Origin: Janthinobacterium sp. | GTDB lineage: Bacteria; Pseudomonadota; Gammaproteobacteria; Burkholderiales; Burkholderiaceae_D | NCBI RefSeq assembly: GCF_009923995.1 | Contig: NZ_RFSK01000036.1 | Coordinates: 1 to 60,780 of the forward strand | Direction of reading: 5' to 3' | Length of the DNA: 60,780 nucleotides | Shown here: piece by piece, positions 8,394 to 16,847 of the stretch | Layout: the number at the start of each line of letters is the position of its first letter | How positions within the stretch are numbered: position 1 is the stretch's first letter | Position numbers and translations under genes: made by a program | Notes under the pieces: generated by a model | Told to the model about the DNA's origin: nothing | What the model saw: the letters and a program-made list of their open reading frames with translations, nothing else | Databases searched by the model: none

Positions 8394-10565
8394 ATGCAAC
8401 ACACTCCCCGTCTGAGCGCGCTGTCGCTCGCCCTTGCCAGCCTGTTTACCGTGTCCGCCCATGCCGCCGACCCTGCCGATGCCAGCCCCGCTGCCGCCGG
8501 CACCGACGCCGCGCCGCAGGAAATGCAAAGGGTGGAAGTCACTTCCGCCCACCTGCGAAGCGCGCGCATCGAGCTGTCGCCGAAAGTCGGCACCACCATC
8601 TACAGCATCGACAGCCACATGGTCGACATGCTGGGGCAGGGCGACAACACGCCATTCAATGAAGTGCTGCTGCGCCTGCCGGGCGTGTCGCAGGATTCGA
8701 AGGGCTCCGGCGCCCTGCACGTGCGCGACGATCATGCCAACGTGCAATACCGCATCAATGGCGTGCAGTTGCCGGAGAGCATCAGCGGCTTTGGCCAGTC
8801 CATCGACACGCGCTTGATCGACAAGACGGATTTCATGACGGGCGCCTTGCCGGCCCAGTTCGGCCTGCGCACGGCCGGCATCGTCGACATCGAAACAAAA
8901 GAGGGCGGCATGACGCCGGGCGGACGCATCGGCATCCTTGTCGGCAGCCACGACCACGTGGAGCCGAGTGCCGAATTTTTCGGCAGCGTCGGCAAGTTCA
9001 ATTACTACCTGTCCGGCAGCTACCTGGGCAATGCGCTGGGCGTGGAAAACCCGCAGGACACGCGCAGCGCCCTGCACGACAAGACGCGCCAGAACAAATC
9101 GTTCGGCAGCCTGTCGTATTTCCTCGATGACAATACGCGCCTGGGCGCCATGTTCGGCACGTACAACGGCCGCTTCCAGATCCCGAACAACCCGGACCAG
9201 GCGCCCGCCTTCTCGCTGGCCGGCCACAGCGATGCGCAGGCGGGCACGTCCAGCCTGCCTTCGTCGCAGCTCGATGAAAACCAGCGCGAAGTGAACCGCT
9301 TCCTCGTGCTGTCGCTGCAGAAGAGCCTGGGCGACGTCAATTACCAGGTGTCCGCCTTCCACCAGTATTCGGAACTGCACTTCACGCCCGATCCCATCGG
9401 CGACCTGATCTACAACGGCGTCGCTTCCGACTCGCGCCGCTCGAACAGCGCGTCCGGCGCCCAGTTCGACATCAGCTACAAGCTGCACCAGGACCACACG
9501 GTGCGCGCCGGCCTGGCCTACACGCGCCAGAAGACAACGAGCGACAACACGGTGGCCGTCTTCCCCGCGCTGGACGGCACGCAAACCGCCACCACGCCGG
9601 TCAGCATCCTGGACAACAGCGGCAAGACGGGCACCCTGGCCAGTTTCTACCTGCAGGATGAATGGCACATCAGCAAGCCCCTGACCCTGAACTATGGCGC
9701 CCGCTTCGACAAGGTCTCCGCCTATACGAACGAGCAGCAATGGAGCCCGCGCGTCAACCTGGCATACCAAATCGCACCGGGCACGGCCCTGCACGCGGGC
9801 TATTCGCGCTACTTCACACCGCCGCCGCAGGAACTGGCCGCGCAAGGCAGCATCGACCTGTACGCGAACACGACGAATGCGCCGGAAATCGGCCAGTCCG
9901 ACAACGTCAAGTCCGAGCGCACGCACTACTATGACGTGGGCATCAGCCACCAGGTCACACCGAAGCTGACCGTGACGGCGGATGCATATTACAAAAAAAT
10001 CAACAACCTGCTGGACGAAGGCCAGTTCGGTCAGGCGTTGATCCTCACGCCGTTCAACTACGCGGACGGCTACGCCAAGGGCCTGGAACTGTCCGCCATC
10101 TACAGCGAGAAGAACTGGGGCCTGTTCCTCAACGCCAGCACGCAGAAGGCGCAGGGGCGCAACATCAATTCGGGCCAGGCCCTGTTTGGCGCCGATGAGT
10201 TGAACTACATCAGCAAGAACTATGTCTACCTCGATCATGACCAGAAATACACGCTGTCCGGTGGCGGCCACTACCACTTTGGCGATTCGCAAGTGAGCAC
10301 TGACTTCCTGTACGGCAGCGGCCTGCGCATGACCCCTGAGGGCGGCGCACCGAATTCCGGCCATCTGCCCGGCTATTTCACCGTCAACGCGGCGCTCACG
10401 CACACATGGAAGAACACGCCGGTGGGCAAGGTGGAGGGTCGCCTGGCCTTGATCAACCTGTTCGACAAGTCTTACCTGCTGCGCGACGGTTCCGGCGTGG
10501 GCGTGGGCGCGCCGCAATACGGCGCCCGCCGCAGCATCTATGCCGGCCTGTCCACCAGTTTTTAA
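8394..10565 (+). CDS. TonB-dependent outer-membrane receptor
   Basis: A 723-residue receptor with a signal peptide ending SAHA (about residue 24), a TonB-box-like MQRVEVTSA near residue 43, a plug domain (NEVLLRLPGVSQDSKGSGAL, IDTRLIDKTDFMTGALPAQFG) and a 22-strand barrel. The C-terminus is GARRSIYAGLSTSF, ending in the expected phenylalanine. A GAGG ribosome site precedes the ATG. The ligand is not shown by sequence. The Fur box and PepSY partner favour an iron-siderophore or other metal chelate, while the His/Cys-rich small protein upstream leaves copper possible. Confidence 0.9.
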   Translation: MQHTPRLSALSLALASLFTVSAHAADPADASPAAAGTDAAPQEMQRVEVTSAHLRSARIELSPKVGTTIYSIDSHMVDMLGQGDNTPFNEVLLRLPGVSQDSKGSGALHVRDDHANVQYRINGVQLPESISGFGQSIDTRLIDKTDFMTGALPAQFGLRTAGIVDIETKEGGMTPGGRIGILVGSHDHVEPSAEFFGSVGKFNYYLSGSYLGNALGVENPQDTRSALHDKTRQNKSFGSLSYFLDDNTRLGAMFGTYNGRFQIPNNPDQAPAFSLAGHSDAQAGTSSLPSSQLDENQREVNRFLVLSLQKSLGDVNYQVSAFHQYSELHFTPDPIGDLIYNGVASDSRRSNSASGAQFDISYKLHQDHTVRAGLAYTRQKTTSDNTVAVFPALDGTQTATTPVSILDNSGKTGTLASFYLQDEWHISKPLTLNYGARFDKVSAYTNEQQWSPRVNLAYQIAPGTALHAGYSRYFTPPPQELAAQGSIDLYANTTNAPEIGQSDNVKSERTHYYDVGISHQVTPKLTVTADAYYKKINNLLDEGQFGQALILTPFNYADGYAKGLELSAIYSEKNWGLFLNASTQKAQGRNINSGQALFGADELNYISKNYVYLDHDQKYTLSGGGHYHFGDSQVSTDFLYGSGLRMTPEGGAPNSGHLPGYFTVNAALTHTWKNTPVGKVEGRLALINLFDKSYLLRDGSGVGVGAPQYGARRSIYAGLSTSF

Positions 10566-10684
10566 CACCTGACAGTACCTACTGCGCGGCGTGGGGCGCG
10601 GCCTCCGATGCTCACTGTGCTAAAGCACAGCTGCGCTTCTCGGCCACGCCGCACATCCGCTCGCTACGGTTCTGTCCAGGTGTT
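10564..10684. repeat. cruciform-forming intergenic element after the TonB receptor
   Basis: The ends are near-perfect inverted repeats (aacacctgacag at 10564 and ctgtccaggtgtt at 10672-10684, one base inserted). Inside are GCGGCGTGG (10586-10594) with CCACGCCGC (10644-10652), and a central hairpin CTGTGCT-AA-AGCACAG (10615-10630). Three nested helices of this kind suggest a palindromic mobile repeat (REP/MITE-like) or a structured RNA. No other copy is seen in the window. Confidence 0.45.
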
Positions 10685-10698
10685 GTAAGTCGCGCGAG

Positions 10699-10730
10699 GA
10701 CAGCGGCAGGGAGCAACGCCTGCCGCTGTC
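10699..10730. terminator. 12-bp stem hairpin between convergent genes
   Basis: GACAGCGGCAGG (10699-10710) pairs with CCTGCCGCTGTC (10719-10730) around an 8-base loop, between the end of the TonB receptor and the end of ung. There is no T-run on either side. Confidence 0.4.
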
Positions 10731-10745
10731 GGTTGCCGTCATGTA

Positions 10746-11444
10746 TCAGGTATCGCCCCAGGCGATGGGCGCCTGGCCATGCGCCTGCAGGTAGGCATTC
10801 GCCTGGCTGAACGGCTTGCTGCCAAAGAAACCTTTGCTGGCAGACAAGGGAGAAGGGTGGGGCGCCGCCAGCACCAGATGCTTGCCGGGGTCGATCAGGG
10901 GGCGCTTGGCTTGCGCGTAGCCGCCCCACAGGATGAACACCAGATGCTCGCGCTCGGCCGACAGGTGGCGGATCGCGCTGTCCGTCAGCTTTTCCCAGCC
11001 CTTGGCCGCGTGCGAACCGGCCGCCCCGGCGCGCACCGTCAGCACGCTGTTGAGCAAGAATACCCCTTGCCGTGCCCAGTCGGACAAATCCGTGCGTGCA
11101 CGCTCGATGCCCGCATCCGTGGCGAGCTCCTTGAAGATGTTCTGCAGGCTGGGCTGCGGCGGATGACCGTCCGGCACGGAAAAGCACAAGCCCATGGCCG
11201 CGCCGGGCGTGTGATACGGGTCCTGCCCCAGGATCACCACCTTGACCTGCCCGAACGGCGTCAGGTCGAAGGCGCGGAAAATGTACTTTCCGGGAGGACA
11301 GCACGGCCCCGCCGCATATTCCCCCTTCACGAAGGCGGCCAGGCGTTCCCAGTAGGGCTGGGCGAATTCCCCCTCCAGCCGCGCCTTCCACGATGCGTCG
11401 ATGCGTACGTCCATGCGCCACCTCATAGCGTATTTATCAATCAT
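10746..11444 (-). CDS. ung: uracil-DNA glycosylase, family 1
   Basis: A 232-residue enzyme that removes uracil from DNA to begin base-excision repair. The water-activating loop VVILGQDPYHTPGAAMGLCFSV and the catalytic-histidine loop APHPSPLSASKGFFGSKPFS are both intact, as are LLNSVLTVRAG and FILWGGYAQAKRPLI. Two internal methionines (11426, 11414) are alternative starts; MDVRIDASWKARLEGEF at 11414 fits the usual N-terminus best. It stands alone, on the strand opposite to the TonB receptor. Confidence 0.95.
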   Translation of the reverse strand: MIDKYAMRWRMDVRIDASWKARLEGEFAQPYWERLAAFVKGEYAAGPCCPPGKYIFRAFDLTPFGQVKVVILGQDPYHTPGAAMGLCFSVPDGHPPQPSLQNIFKELATDAGIERARTDLSDWARQGVFLLNSVLTVRAGAAGSHAAKGWEKLTDSAIRHLSAEREHLVFILWGGYAQAKRPLIDPGKHLVLAAPHPSPLSASKGFFGSKPFSQANAYLQAHGQAPIAWGDT

Positions 11445-11505
11445 GCCTTTTCAGCATGCCAGTATAGGATGCTCAGGCGATGAGGCGCATACGATACGCA
11501 CAGGC

Positions 11506-11540
11506 AAAAAAAAACCGCCCGGCTAGAGCGGACGGTTTTT
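11506..11540 (-). terminator. rho-independent terminator of lipA
   Basis: Read on the minus strand: AAAAACCGTCCGCT, loop, CGGGCGGTTTTTTTTT. A GC-rich stem is followed by nine T, directly downstream of lipA. Confidence 0.85.
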
Positions 11541-11557
11541 GATATGGCGCAAGGTGC

Positions 11558-12574
11558 TTAGAAATTCAGCGCCGATTCCACGCCGGCGCTGTGCGCCTGT
11601 TCATCCGCGTGGTACGAGCTGCGCACCATGGCGCCCACGGCGGCGTGGGTGAAGCCCATTTTATACGCTTCCTCTTCGAACATTTTGAAGACGTCCGGGT
11701 GCACGTAGCGGCGCACGGGCAAGTGGCTGTTCGACGGCGCCAGGTACTGGCCGATGGTCAGCATGTCGATGTCGTGCTCGCGCATGTCGCGCATGACTTG
11801 CAGGATTTCCTCGTCCGTCTCGCCCAGGCCCACCATGATGCCGGACTTGGTCTTCACGTCCGGGTACATGGCCTTGAAGTCCTTCAGCAGTTTCAGCGAG
11901 TGCATGTAGTCGGAGCCGGGACGGGCTTCCTTGTACAGGCGCGGCGCCGTTTCCAGGTTGTGGTTCATGACGTCAGGCAAGCCATCCTTGAACAGGTTCA
12001 GGGCTTTTTCCAGGCGGCCGCGGAAGTCGGGCACCAGCACTTCGATGCGTGTGTTCGGCGACAGGGCGCGCGTTTGCTGGATGCACTCGACGAAATGGCC
12101 GGCGCCGCCGTCGCGCAAGTCATCGCGGTCGACGGAGGTGATGACGACGTAGTTCAGGCGCAGCTTGGCGATGGTTTTCGACAGGTTGGACGGCTCGTCC
12201 TTGTCCAGCGGGTCGGGACGGCCATGGCCCACGTCGCAGAACGGGCAGCGGCGCGTGCACTTGTCACCCATGATCATGAAGGTGGCCGTGCCCTTGCCGA
12301 AGCATTCGCCGATGTTCGGGCAGCTGGCTTCCTCGCACACGGTGACGAGCTTGTTTTCGCGCAGGATATCCTTGATTTCATAGAAACGCGTGGATGCCGA
12401 GGCGGCCTTGACGCGGATCCAGTCCGGCTTTTTCAGGCGCTCGATCTGTTCGATCGGGACGATCTTGATCGGGATGCGCGACGTCTTGCTGGCGCCTTTT
12501 TGCTTTTCGCTCGGGTTGTACGCGGGAGCGGCGGTCGCGGCGGGGGCGGTGCTGGAAATGGTCTCAGAAGTCAT
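11558..12574 (-). CDS. lipA: lipoyl synthase
   Basis: A 338-residue radical-SAM enzyme that inserts two sulfurs into octanoyl groups on E2/GcvH proteins. The auxiliary cluster cysteines are Cys80, Cys85 and Cys91 ([12 protein letters not shown]); the radical-SAM cluster is Cys106, Cys110 and Cys113 (CTRRCPFC). The C-terminal RSSYHAD supplies the serine ligand. An Ala/Pro-rich N-terminal extension of ~30 residues is usual for this lineage. It follows lipB by 39 bases on the same strand and ends at a strong terminator, so lipB-lipA form an operon. Confidence 0.97.
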   Translation of the reverse strand: MTSETISSTAPAATAAPAYNPSEKQKGASKTSRIPIKIVPIEQIERLKKPDWIRVKAASASTRFYEIKDILRENKLVTVCEEASCPNIGECFGKGTATFMIMGDKCTRRCPFCDVGHGRPDPLDKDEPSNLSKTIAKLRLNYVVITSVDRDDLRDGGAGHFVECIQQTRALSPNTRIEVLVPDFRGRLEKALNLFKDGLPDVMNHNLETAPRLYKEARPGSDYMHSLKLLKDFKAMYPDVKTKSGIMVGLGETDEEILQVMRDMREHDIDMLTIGQYLAPSNSHLPVRRYVHPDVFKMFEEEAYKMGFTHAAVGAMVRSSYHADEQAHSAGVESALNF

Positions 12575-12613
12575 GGCTGCAAGCCCTTGACGGGCGTAGT
12601 TTGGTTTGTTTGC

Positions 12614-13318
12614 TCAGGCATCCGCTGCCTGAGGCGCGCCTGCGGCGCTGTTTACCTCGGTTACATCGAGTAATACGGTCAATTCATGGGCCAGGGCCCG
12701 CTGCACCTCGGCCAGCGGCGCCGAAACGCCCATGCTGCGCATGTCCACCGTCTTCAGGCCGGAATAACCGCAGGGATTAATCCAGGAAAACGGCGCCAGG
12801 TCCATCGCCACGTTGAGCGATACGCCATGGTAGGTGCAGCCATTGCCGCGCACTTTCAGTCCCAGCGCGGCGATCTTCGCACCCTTGTCTGGCCCGCCGG
12901 CAATATAAATGCCGGGCGCGCCATCGATGCGCTCGCCTGCGAGATTATACGCCGCCAGCACGTTGATGATGGCTTGCTCGATTTTATGCACGAACTGGCG
13001 CGCATACAGCTTGCCGCCCGGCTTGTTGCGGCGCAAGTCCATCAGCAGGTAAATCACCACCTGGCCGGGGCCGTGGAAGGTGACTTCGCCGCCGCGGTCC
13101 GTCTGCACCACGGGGATCGCGTCGGCGCCGGCCAGCAGATGGCCGCGGTCGGCCGCCAGGCCCAGGGTAAACACGGGCGGATGCTCGACGATCCACAGTT
13201 CGTCGCGCGTGTCCGTCGTGCGCGCGTCGGTAAACGCCCGCATGGCGGCAAAGGTCGGCTCGTAATCGACGCGGCCCAGCTCGCGGATCAGCGCCGCTTC
13301 GGTTCGGGTGGTGGTCAT
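12614..13318 (-). CDS. lipB: lipoyl(octanoyl) transferase
   Basis: A 234-residue enzyme that moves octanoate from acyl carrier protein to lipoyl domains. Seen: [36 protein letters not shown] (the conserved RGG..THGPGQ block), the catalytic lysine in KIAALGLKV and the catalytic cysteine in [14 protein letters not shown]. The start [10 protein letters not shown] gives normal length. In most relatives ybeD lies directly upstream; here a mocR/bcr pair separates them (ybeD at 16216-16512). Confidence 0.96.
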   Translation of the reverse strand: MTTTRTEAALIRELGRVDYEPTFAAMRAFTDARTTDTRDELWIVEHPPVFTLGLAADRGHLLAGADAIPVVQTDRGGEVTFHGPGQVVIYLLMDLRRNKPGGKLYARQFVHKIEQAIINVLAAYNLAGERIDGAPGIYIAGGPDKGAKIAALGLKVRGNGCTYHGVSLNVAMDLAPFSWINPCGYSGLKTVDMRSMGVSAPLAEVQRALAHELTVLLDVTEVNSAAGAPQAADA

Positions 13319-13393
13319 GACAGATTCTGTAATCAGCTGCCGGCGCCCTGCGGACGCTGCGGCGAAGCCGTGATTATAAGCCAGGCCGCCAAT

Positions 13394-14890
13394 TCATTCA
13401 GCCGCGAGTGCCGCGTCGTTGCCGGGAGGCAGCAGCAAGCTGCCCAATTTTTGTGCAGCGTGGCGCACCTGGGCCAGGCTCAGGGCCGTATAGCCCAGCA
13501 GCACGGCCGGCGCCAACTTTGCGCTGTTGCAAAAGTCGCCCAGCGGCTGCAGCGCCAGCCCGTCCTGCGCCGCGCGCGCGCAAAACGCCCGCTCGTCGCT
13601 GTCCGGCGCCAGCCACAGTACGCAATGGAAGCCCGCCTGCTGGCCGGAAATCGTGTAACGCCCGGGCGCCGTCTGTTCCAGGCAGGCCAGCAGCAGGTCG
13701 CGCCGCTCCTTGTAGGCCAGGCGCGCCTGGCGCAAATGGCGCACGAAGGCGCCTTCCTCCATCCAGGCGGCCAGCGCCAACTGCTCCGTCACGCCCACGG
13801 AACGCCCCGTCAGCTGCAAGGTGCGCAGCAGCAATGGCCGCAAGCCGGGCGGCAAGACCATGAAGCCCACGCGCAGGCCGGCGAACAGGGTCTTGTTGAA
13901 GCTGCCGCAGTAAATCACGCGCTGGTACTGGTCCAGCGCCTTCAGGGCCGCCAGCGGCGCGCTCTGGTAATTGAATTCGCTGTCGTAATCGTCTTCCACC
14001 ACCCAGGCGCCGTTGTCATTCGCCCATTCCAGCAGGGCCAGGCGGCGCGTGACGGACATGGTCACGCCCAGCGGCGACTGGTGCGCCGGCGTCACGTAGG
14101 CCAGGCTGGCGTCGGGGTGCAGGCGCAGGACGGCGCTGTCGATGCCCTCGGCGTCGACGGGGATGTCCACGGGCACGGCGCCGGCCAGGGCGAACAGGGC
14201 GCGCGCGGCCGGGTAGCCGGGGTCTTCCAGGCACACCTTGTCGCCATCGCGCACGATGCTGCGCGCCAGCAAGTCGAGCGCATGGCGGATGCCGGTGGTG
14301 ACGACGATGTCCTGCGGGTCGCAGCGGATGCCCCGGTACTTGCCCAGGTAATCGGCGATCTGCTGGCGCAGCGGGGGCTGGCCGGCCGGGTCGGCGCTGC
14401 ACAGCTGCTCAGGCGTGGCGGCGGCCAGCGCCCGCGCGGCGCATTTCGACCAGGCGGCCAGGGAAAACAGGCTCGCGTCGGCGCGCCGGGCAACGAACGG
14501 CAGGCCATCGCGCACGCCCGTGTCGGGGACCAGGGCAGAGGCGGGCGCCGGCATGGCGGACAGGGCGGCAGGGCCATCCTCGCCAAAGCCGGCCATCAGG
14601 AAGCGTTCCGGCACGACGGCGCACACGCGCGTGCCGGAGCCGGGCACGCGCGTCACGTACGCTTCCGCATGCAGGCGGTCGAAGACGGTTTCGATGGTGC
14701 CGCGCGACAACTCCCACCGTTCCGCCAGGGTGCGGCTGGACGGCAGGCGGCTGCCCGCCGGCAGCACCTTCGTCAGGATGGCCGAGCGCAGCGCCTCATA
14801 GGCGCCGTCCTGCTTGCTGACGCCGGCCTTGTCGAGCCAGCTGGTCGGGCGGGGCAAGTCCAGCGCTAGCGGTGATTTTCCTCGCGGCAT
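13394..14890 (-). CDS. MocR/PdxR-type GntR regulator with aminotransferase domain
   Basis: A 498-residue fusion: an N-terminal winged helix (LRSAILTKVLPAGSRLPSSR, then LSRGTIETVFDRLHAEAYV; residues ~20-90) joined to a fold-type I aminotransferase domain. The PLP lysine lies in SFNKTLFAGLRVGF, with YDSEFNYQ and TPAHQSPLG as further PLP contacts. MocR proteins use PLP as an effector and control genes of vitamin B6 or amino-acid metabolism, often a divergent neighbour. The divergent neighbour here is a Bcr/CflA exporter. Direct repeats in the shared gap are likely operators. Start at 14890 (MPRGKSPLAL) is preferred to 14944. Confidence 0.88.
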   Translation of the reverse strand: MPRGKSPLALDLPRPTSWLDKAGVSKQDGAYEALRSAILTKVLPAGSRLPSSRTLAERWELSRGTIETVFDRLHAEAYVTRVPGSGTRVCAVVPERFLMAGFGEDGPAALSAMPAPASALVPDTGVRDGLPFVARRADASLFSLAAWSKCAARALAAATPEQLCSADPAGQPPLRQQIADYLGKYRGIRCDPQDIVVTTGIRHALDLLARSIVRDGDKVCLEDPGYPAARALFALAGAVPVDIPVDAEGIDSAVLRLHPDASLAYVTPAHQSPLGVTMSVTRRLALLEWANDNGAWVVEDDYDSEFNYQSAPLAALKALDQYQRVIYCGSFNKTLFAGLRVGFMVLPPGLRPLLLRTLQLTGRSVGVTEQLALAAWMEEGAFVRHLRQARLAYKERRDLLLACLEQTAPGRYTISGQQAGFHCVLWLAPDSDERAFCARAAQDGLALQPLGDFCNSAKLAPAVLLGYTALSLAQVRHAAQKLGSLLLPPGNDAALAAE

Positions 14891-14900
14891 GATGATGATC

Positions 14901-14915
14901 GTCCAAGTGGTCCAA
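14901..14915. promoter_or_regulatory. direct repeat GTCCAA-N3-GTCCAA, candidate MocR operator
   Basis: Two copies of GTCCAA, nine bases apart start to start, lie 11 bases upstream of the mocR start in the 118-base gap shared with the exporter gene. MocR regulators are known to bind short direct repeats in such gaps. Confidence 0.4.
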
Positions 14916-15008
14916 TGAAATTTCTGATGACTGGCACTTCGCATTACACCACAACCATTTTACTCTCACCGTTCTGGTGCGCCAATCGGGCGCCCCCTTG
15001 CCGTTGGC

Positions 15009-16223
15009 GTGAAAAACATGATTAAAAATACATCCCTCCCCCTGTGGGCCTGGAGCGGCATCGTGCTGCTGCTGGTCTGCCTGTCGCGCATCAGCATCGA
15101 CATCTATCTGCCTTCGCTGCCGGCCATGGCCGATGCCCTGCAGGCCAGCGACGCGCAACTGCAACTGACCCTGAGCCTGTTCATGGCCGGCTCGGCCGCC
15201 TCGATGCTGGCCTGCGGCCCCCTGGCCGACCGCTGGGGGCGCCGCCCCGTGCTGCTGGCCGGCACGGGCATTTTTGTGCTCGCCAGCATCGCCTGCACGG
15301 TGGCCACGGACGTGCACGTGCTGATCGCCGCGCGCCTGCTGCAGGCTTTCGGCGGCTGCAGCGGCACCATCATCGGCCGGGTCATGGTGCGCGACCGCTT
15401 CGATCCCGCCACGCAGGCGCGCATGCTGGGGCGCATCTCGATGATGATGGGCCTGTCGCCCATCCTCGCGCCGATGGCCGGCAGCGTGCTCGATGCAGCC
15501 TTCGGCTGGCGCGCCGTGTTCGGGGTGCTGTGCCTGCTCGGCACGCTGTCGCTGTGGCTGATCGCCGCCTACGTGCCGGAAACCCGTCCCGCCAGCACCG
15601 TGCCGCAAAGCAACACCCTGGCGCTGTACCGCCGCCTGCTGGGCGATGCCTATTTTTTGCGCTATGCGCTGGCCATCGGCTGCGTGTACTGCACGTATTT
15701 CCCCTTCATCGCGGAATCGTCCGTGCTGTTGCAAAGGGGCATGCATCTGTCGCCGGGCGCGTATGCGCTGGTGTTCGCGCTGACGGTCAGCGGCTATATC
15801 GGGGGATCGAGCCTGTTCCGCGCGCTGGGACCGCGCCTGGGCGCCGACCGCATGCTGGGCGTGGCCGTGGGCCTGAACGTGGCGGGGGCGGCCAGCCTGT
15901 TGCTGGCAGGCAGCTTGGCGCCGCAGCACGTGGCGTCGCTGGTGGCGCCCATGCTGCTGGTGATGGTGTCGGTGGGCATGGCCATTCCGGCCTGCCAGCT
16001 GGCCGTGCTGCAGCCGTATGGCGCCCGGGCGGGCAGCGCATCGGGCCTGTTCTTCTTCGTGCAGATGGCCATCACGGCCGCCTGCGGCGCGCTGCTTGCC
16101 GCCATCACGGACGGCACGGAAAGACCCTTGCTGTGGGTGACGGCGGCGGCCAGCGCCGCCTTCGCCGCCGTCTGGCTGCTCACGAGGAAGCGGGCCAGCG
16201 CGACGGCGGCAATGCTTACATGA
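15009..16223 (+). CDS. Bcr/CflA family drug or metabolite exporter (MFS)
   Basis: A 12-helix major-facilitator protein of ~404 residues. The motif-A loop GPLADRWGRRPVLLAG follows helix 2, and SRISIDIYLPSLPAMADAL in helix 1 is the Bcr/CflA signature. The GTG at 15009 or ATG at 15018 (MIKNTSLPL) may be the start. It is divergent from mocR, which is its likely regulator. Its stop overlaps the end of ybeD by 8 bases tail to tail. The substrate is unknown; the PLP-sensing regulator hints at an amino-acid or vitamer-like compound, which is inference. Confidence 0.87.
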   Translation: MKNMIKNTSLPLWAWSGIVLLLVCLSRISIDIYLPSLPAMADALQASDAQLQLTLSLFMAGSAASMLACGPLADRWGRRPVLLAGTGIFVLASIACTVATDVHVLIAARLLQAFGGCSGTIIGRVMVRDRFDPATQARMLGRISMMMGLSPILAPMAGSVLDAAFGWRAVFGVLCLLGTLSLWLIAAYVPETRPASTVPQSNTLALYRRLLGDAYFLRYALAIGCVYCTYFPFIAESSVLLQRGMHLSPGAYALVFALTVSGYIGGSSLFRALGPRLGADRMLGVAVGLNVAGAASLLLAGSLAPQHVASLVAPMLLVMVSVGMAIPACQLAVLQPYGARAGSASGLFFFVQMAITAACGALLAAITDGTERPLLWVTAAASAAFAAVWLLTRKRASATAAMLT

Positions 16224-16512
16224 CGATCTTCACCATCGGGTGGCCCGACAGCGCCGTGTACAGGGCGTCGAGCTGTTCCCGGCTGATGGCGCGCACGGTC
16301 ACGGTCAGGCCCGTGTAGTTGCCCTTGCCCGATGGACGCTCTTCCATGCGGCCCGCGTGGAAGGTGGGATCGTGGCTGATGACCAGTTCCAGCATGGTCG
16401 GGGCGAAATCCACGTGCGTCGGGCCCATGATCTTGATGGGAAAGTCGCTCGGATATTCGATCAGCGATTCGCTGGGAGGAATGATGTGTTCGCTGGGAGG
16501 GGTGGTTTGCAT
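16216..16512 (-). CDS. ybeD: YbeD/DUF493 family protein
   Basis: A 98-residue protein matching the DUF493/YbeD ACT-like fold: LIEYPSDFPIKIMGPTH, FHAGRMEERPSGKGNYTGLT, LDALYTALSGHPMVKIVM. It has a suspected allosteric role near lipoate synthesis, because ybeD-lipB-lipA is a conserved trio in proteobacteria. The trio is present here but split by two genes. The last 8 bases overlap the end of the bcr-like gene. The N-terminal ~18 residues (SEHIIPPSES) are polar and variable. Confidence 0.9.
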   Translation of the reverse strand: MQTTPPSEHIIPPSESLIEYPSDFPIKIMGPTHVDFAPTMLELVISHDPTFHAGRMEERPSGKGNYTGLTVTVRAISREQLDALYTALSGHPMVKIVM

Positions 16513-16847
16513 GGGAAATCCAATCAGTGCCGGTCAGGACAGGCGGCGCAGCATACATCGCGCGGCGGCTGCATAAAAGCGTATTGTAGCCAACTTTGCG
16601 GGCGCATGCGCCCCGTGCCACGGCGCCGGCGGCGGGGCAAAAAAAAAGCCAGCTTTGCAAGCTGGCGAAAACTATTTCGTTTGAACAAAATAGCCGGAAA
16701 AATCGGTGCTGTCGCGCCGCAAGGGATTGCGCTCTTCCGCACTGCCTACTGTAGACAGAACGACGCCCCTTTTCCTCCGGCATGCGATGAGCTGCCGTTT
16801 TCGCGGCCTGAACGCCATCCTGGCGCGACCAGGCGCGGCGGCGGCCG
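16513..16847. other. intergenic stretch between ybeD and the DUF6600 gene
   Basis: 335 bases without a supported gene. It holds the upstream region of ybeD (minus strand), a minus-strand TACAAT-like hexamer at 16583-16588 and the terminator at 16639-16666. The 180 bases between that terminator and the DUF6600 stop codon show nothing I can name. Confidence 0.5.
16639..16666 (-). terminator. rho-independent terminator downstream of the DUF6600 gene
   Basis: Minus strand: GCCAGCTT-GCA-AAGCTGGC followed by nine T. It is ~180 bases past the stop, so the transcript has a long 3' tail. Confidence 0.85.

Noticed and set aside
8376..10568. A 730-codon open frame on the minus strand opposite the TonB receptor
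   Set aside because: It mirrors the receptor gene exactly, is Arg/His/Gln/Ala-rich nonsense and has no domain; it is a by-product of GC-rich codon use.
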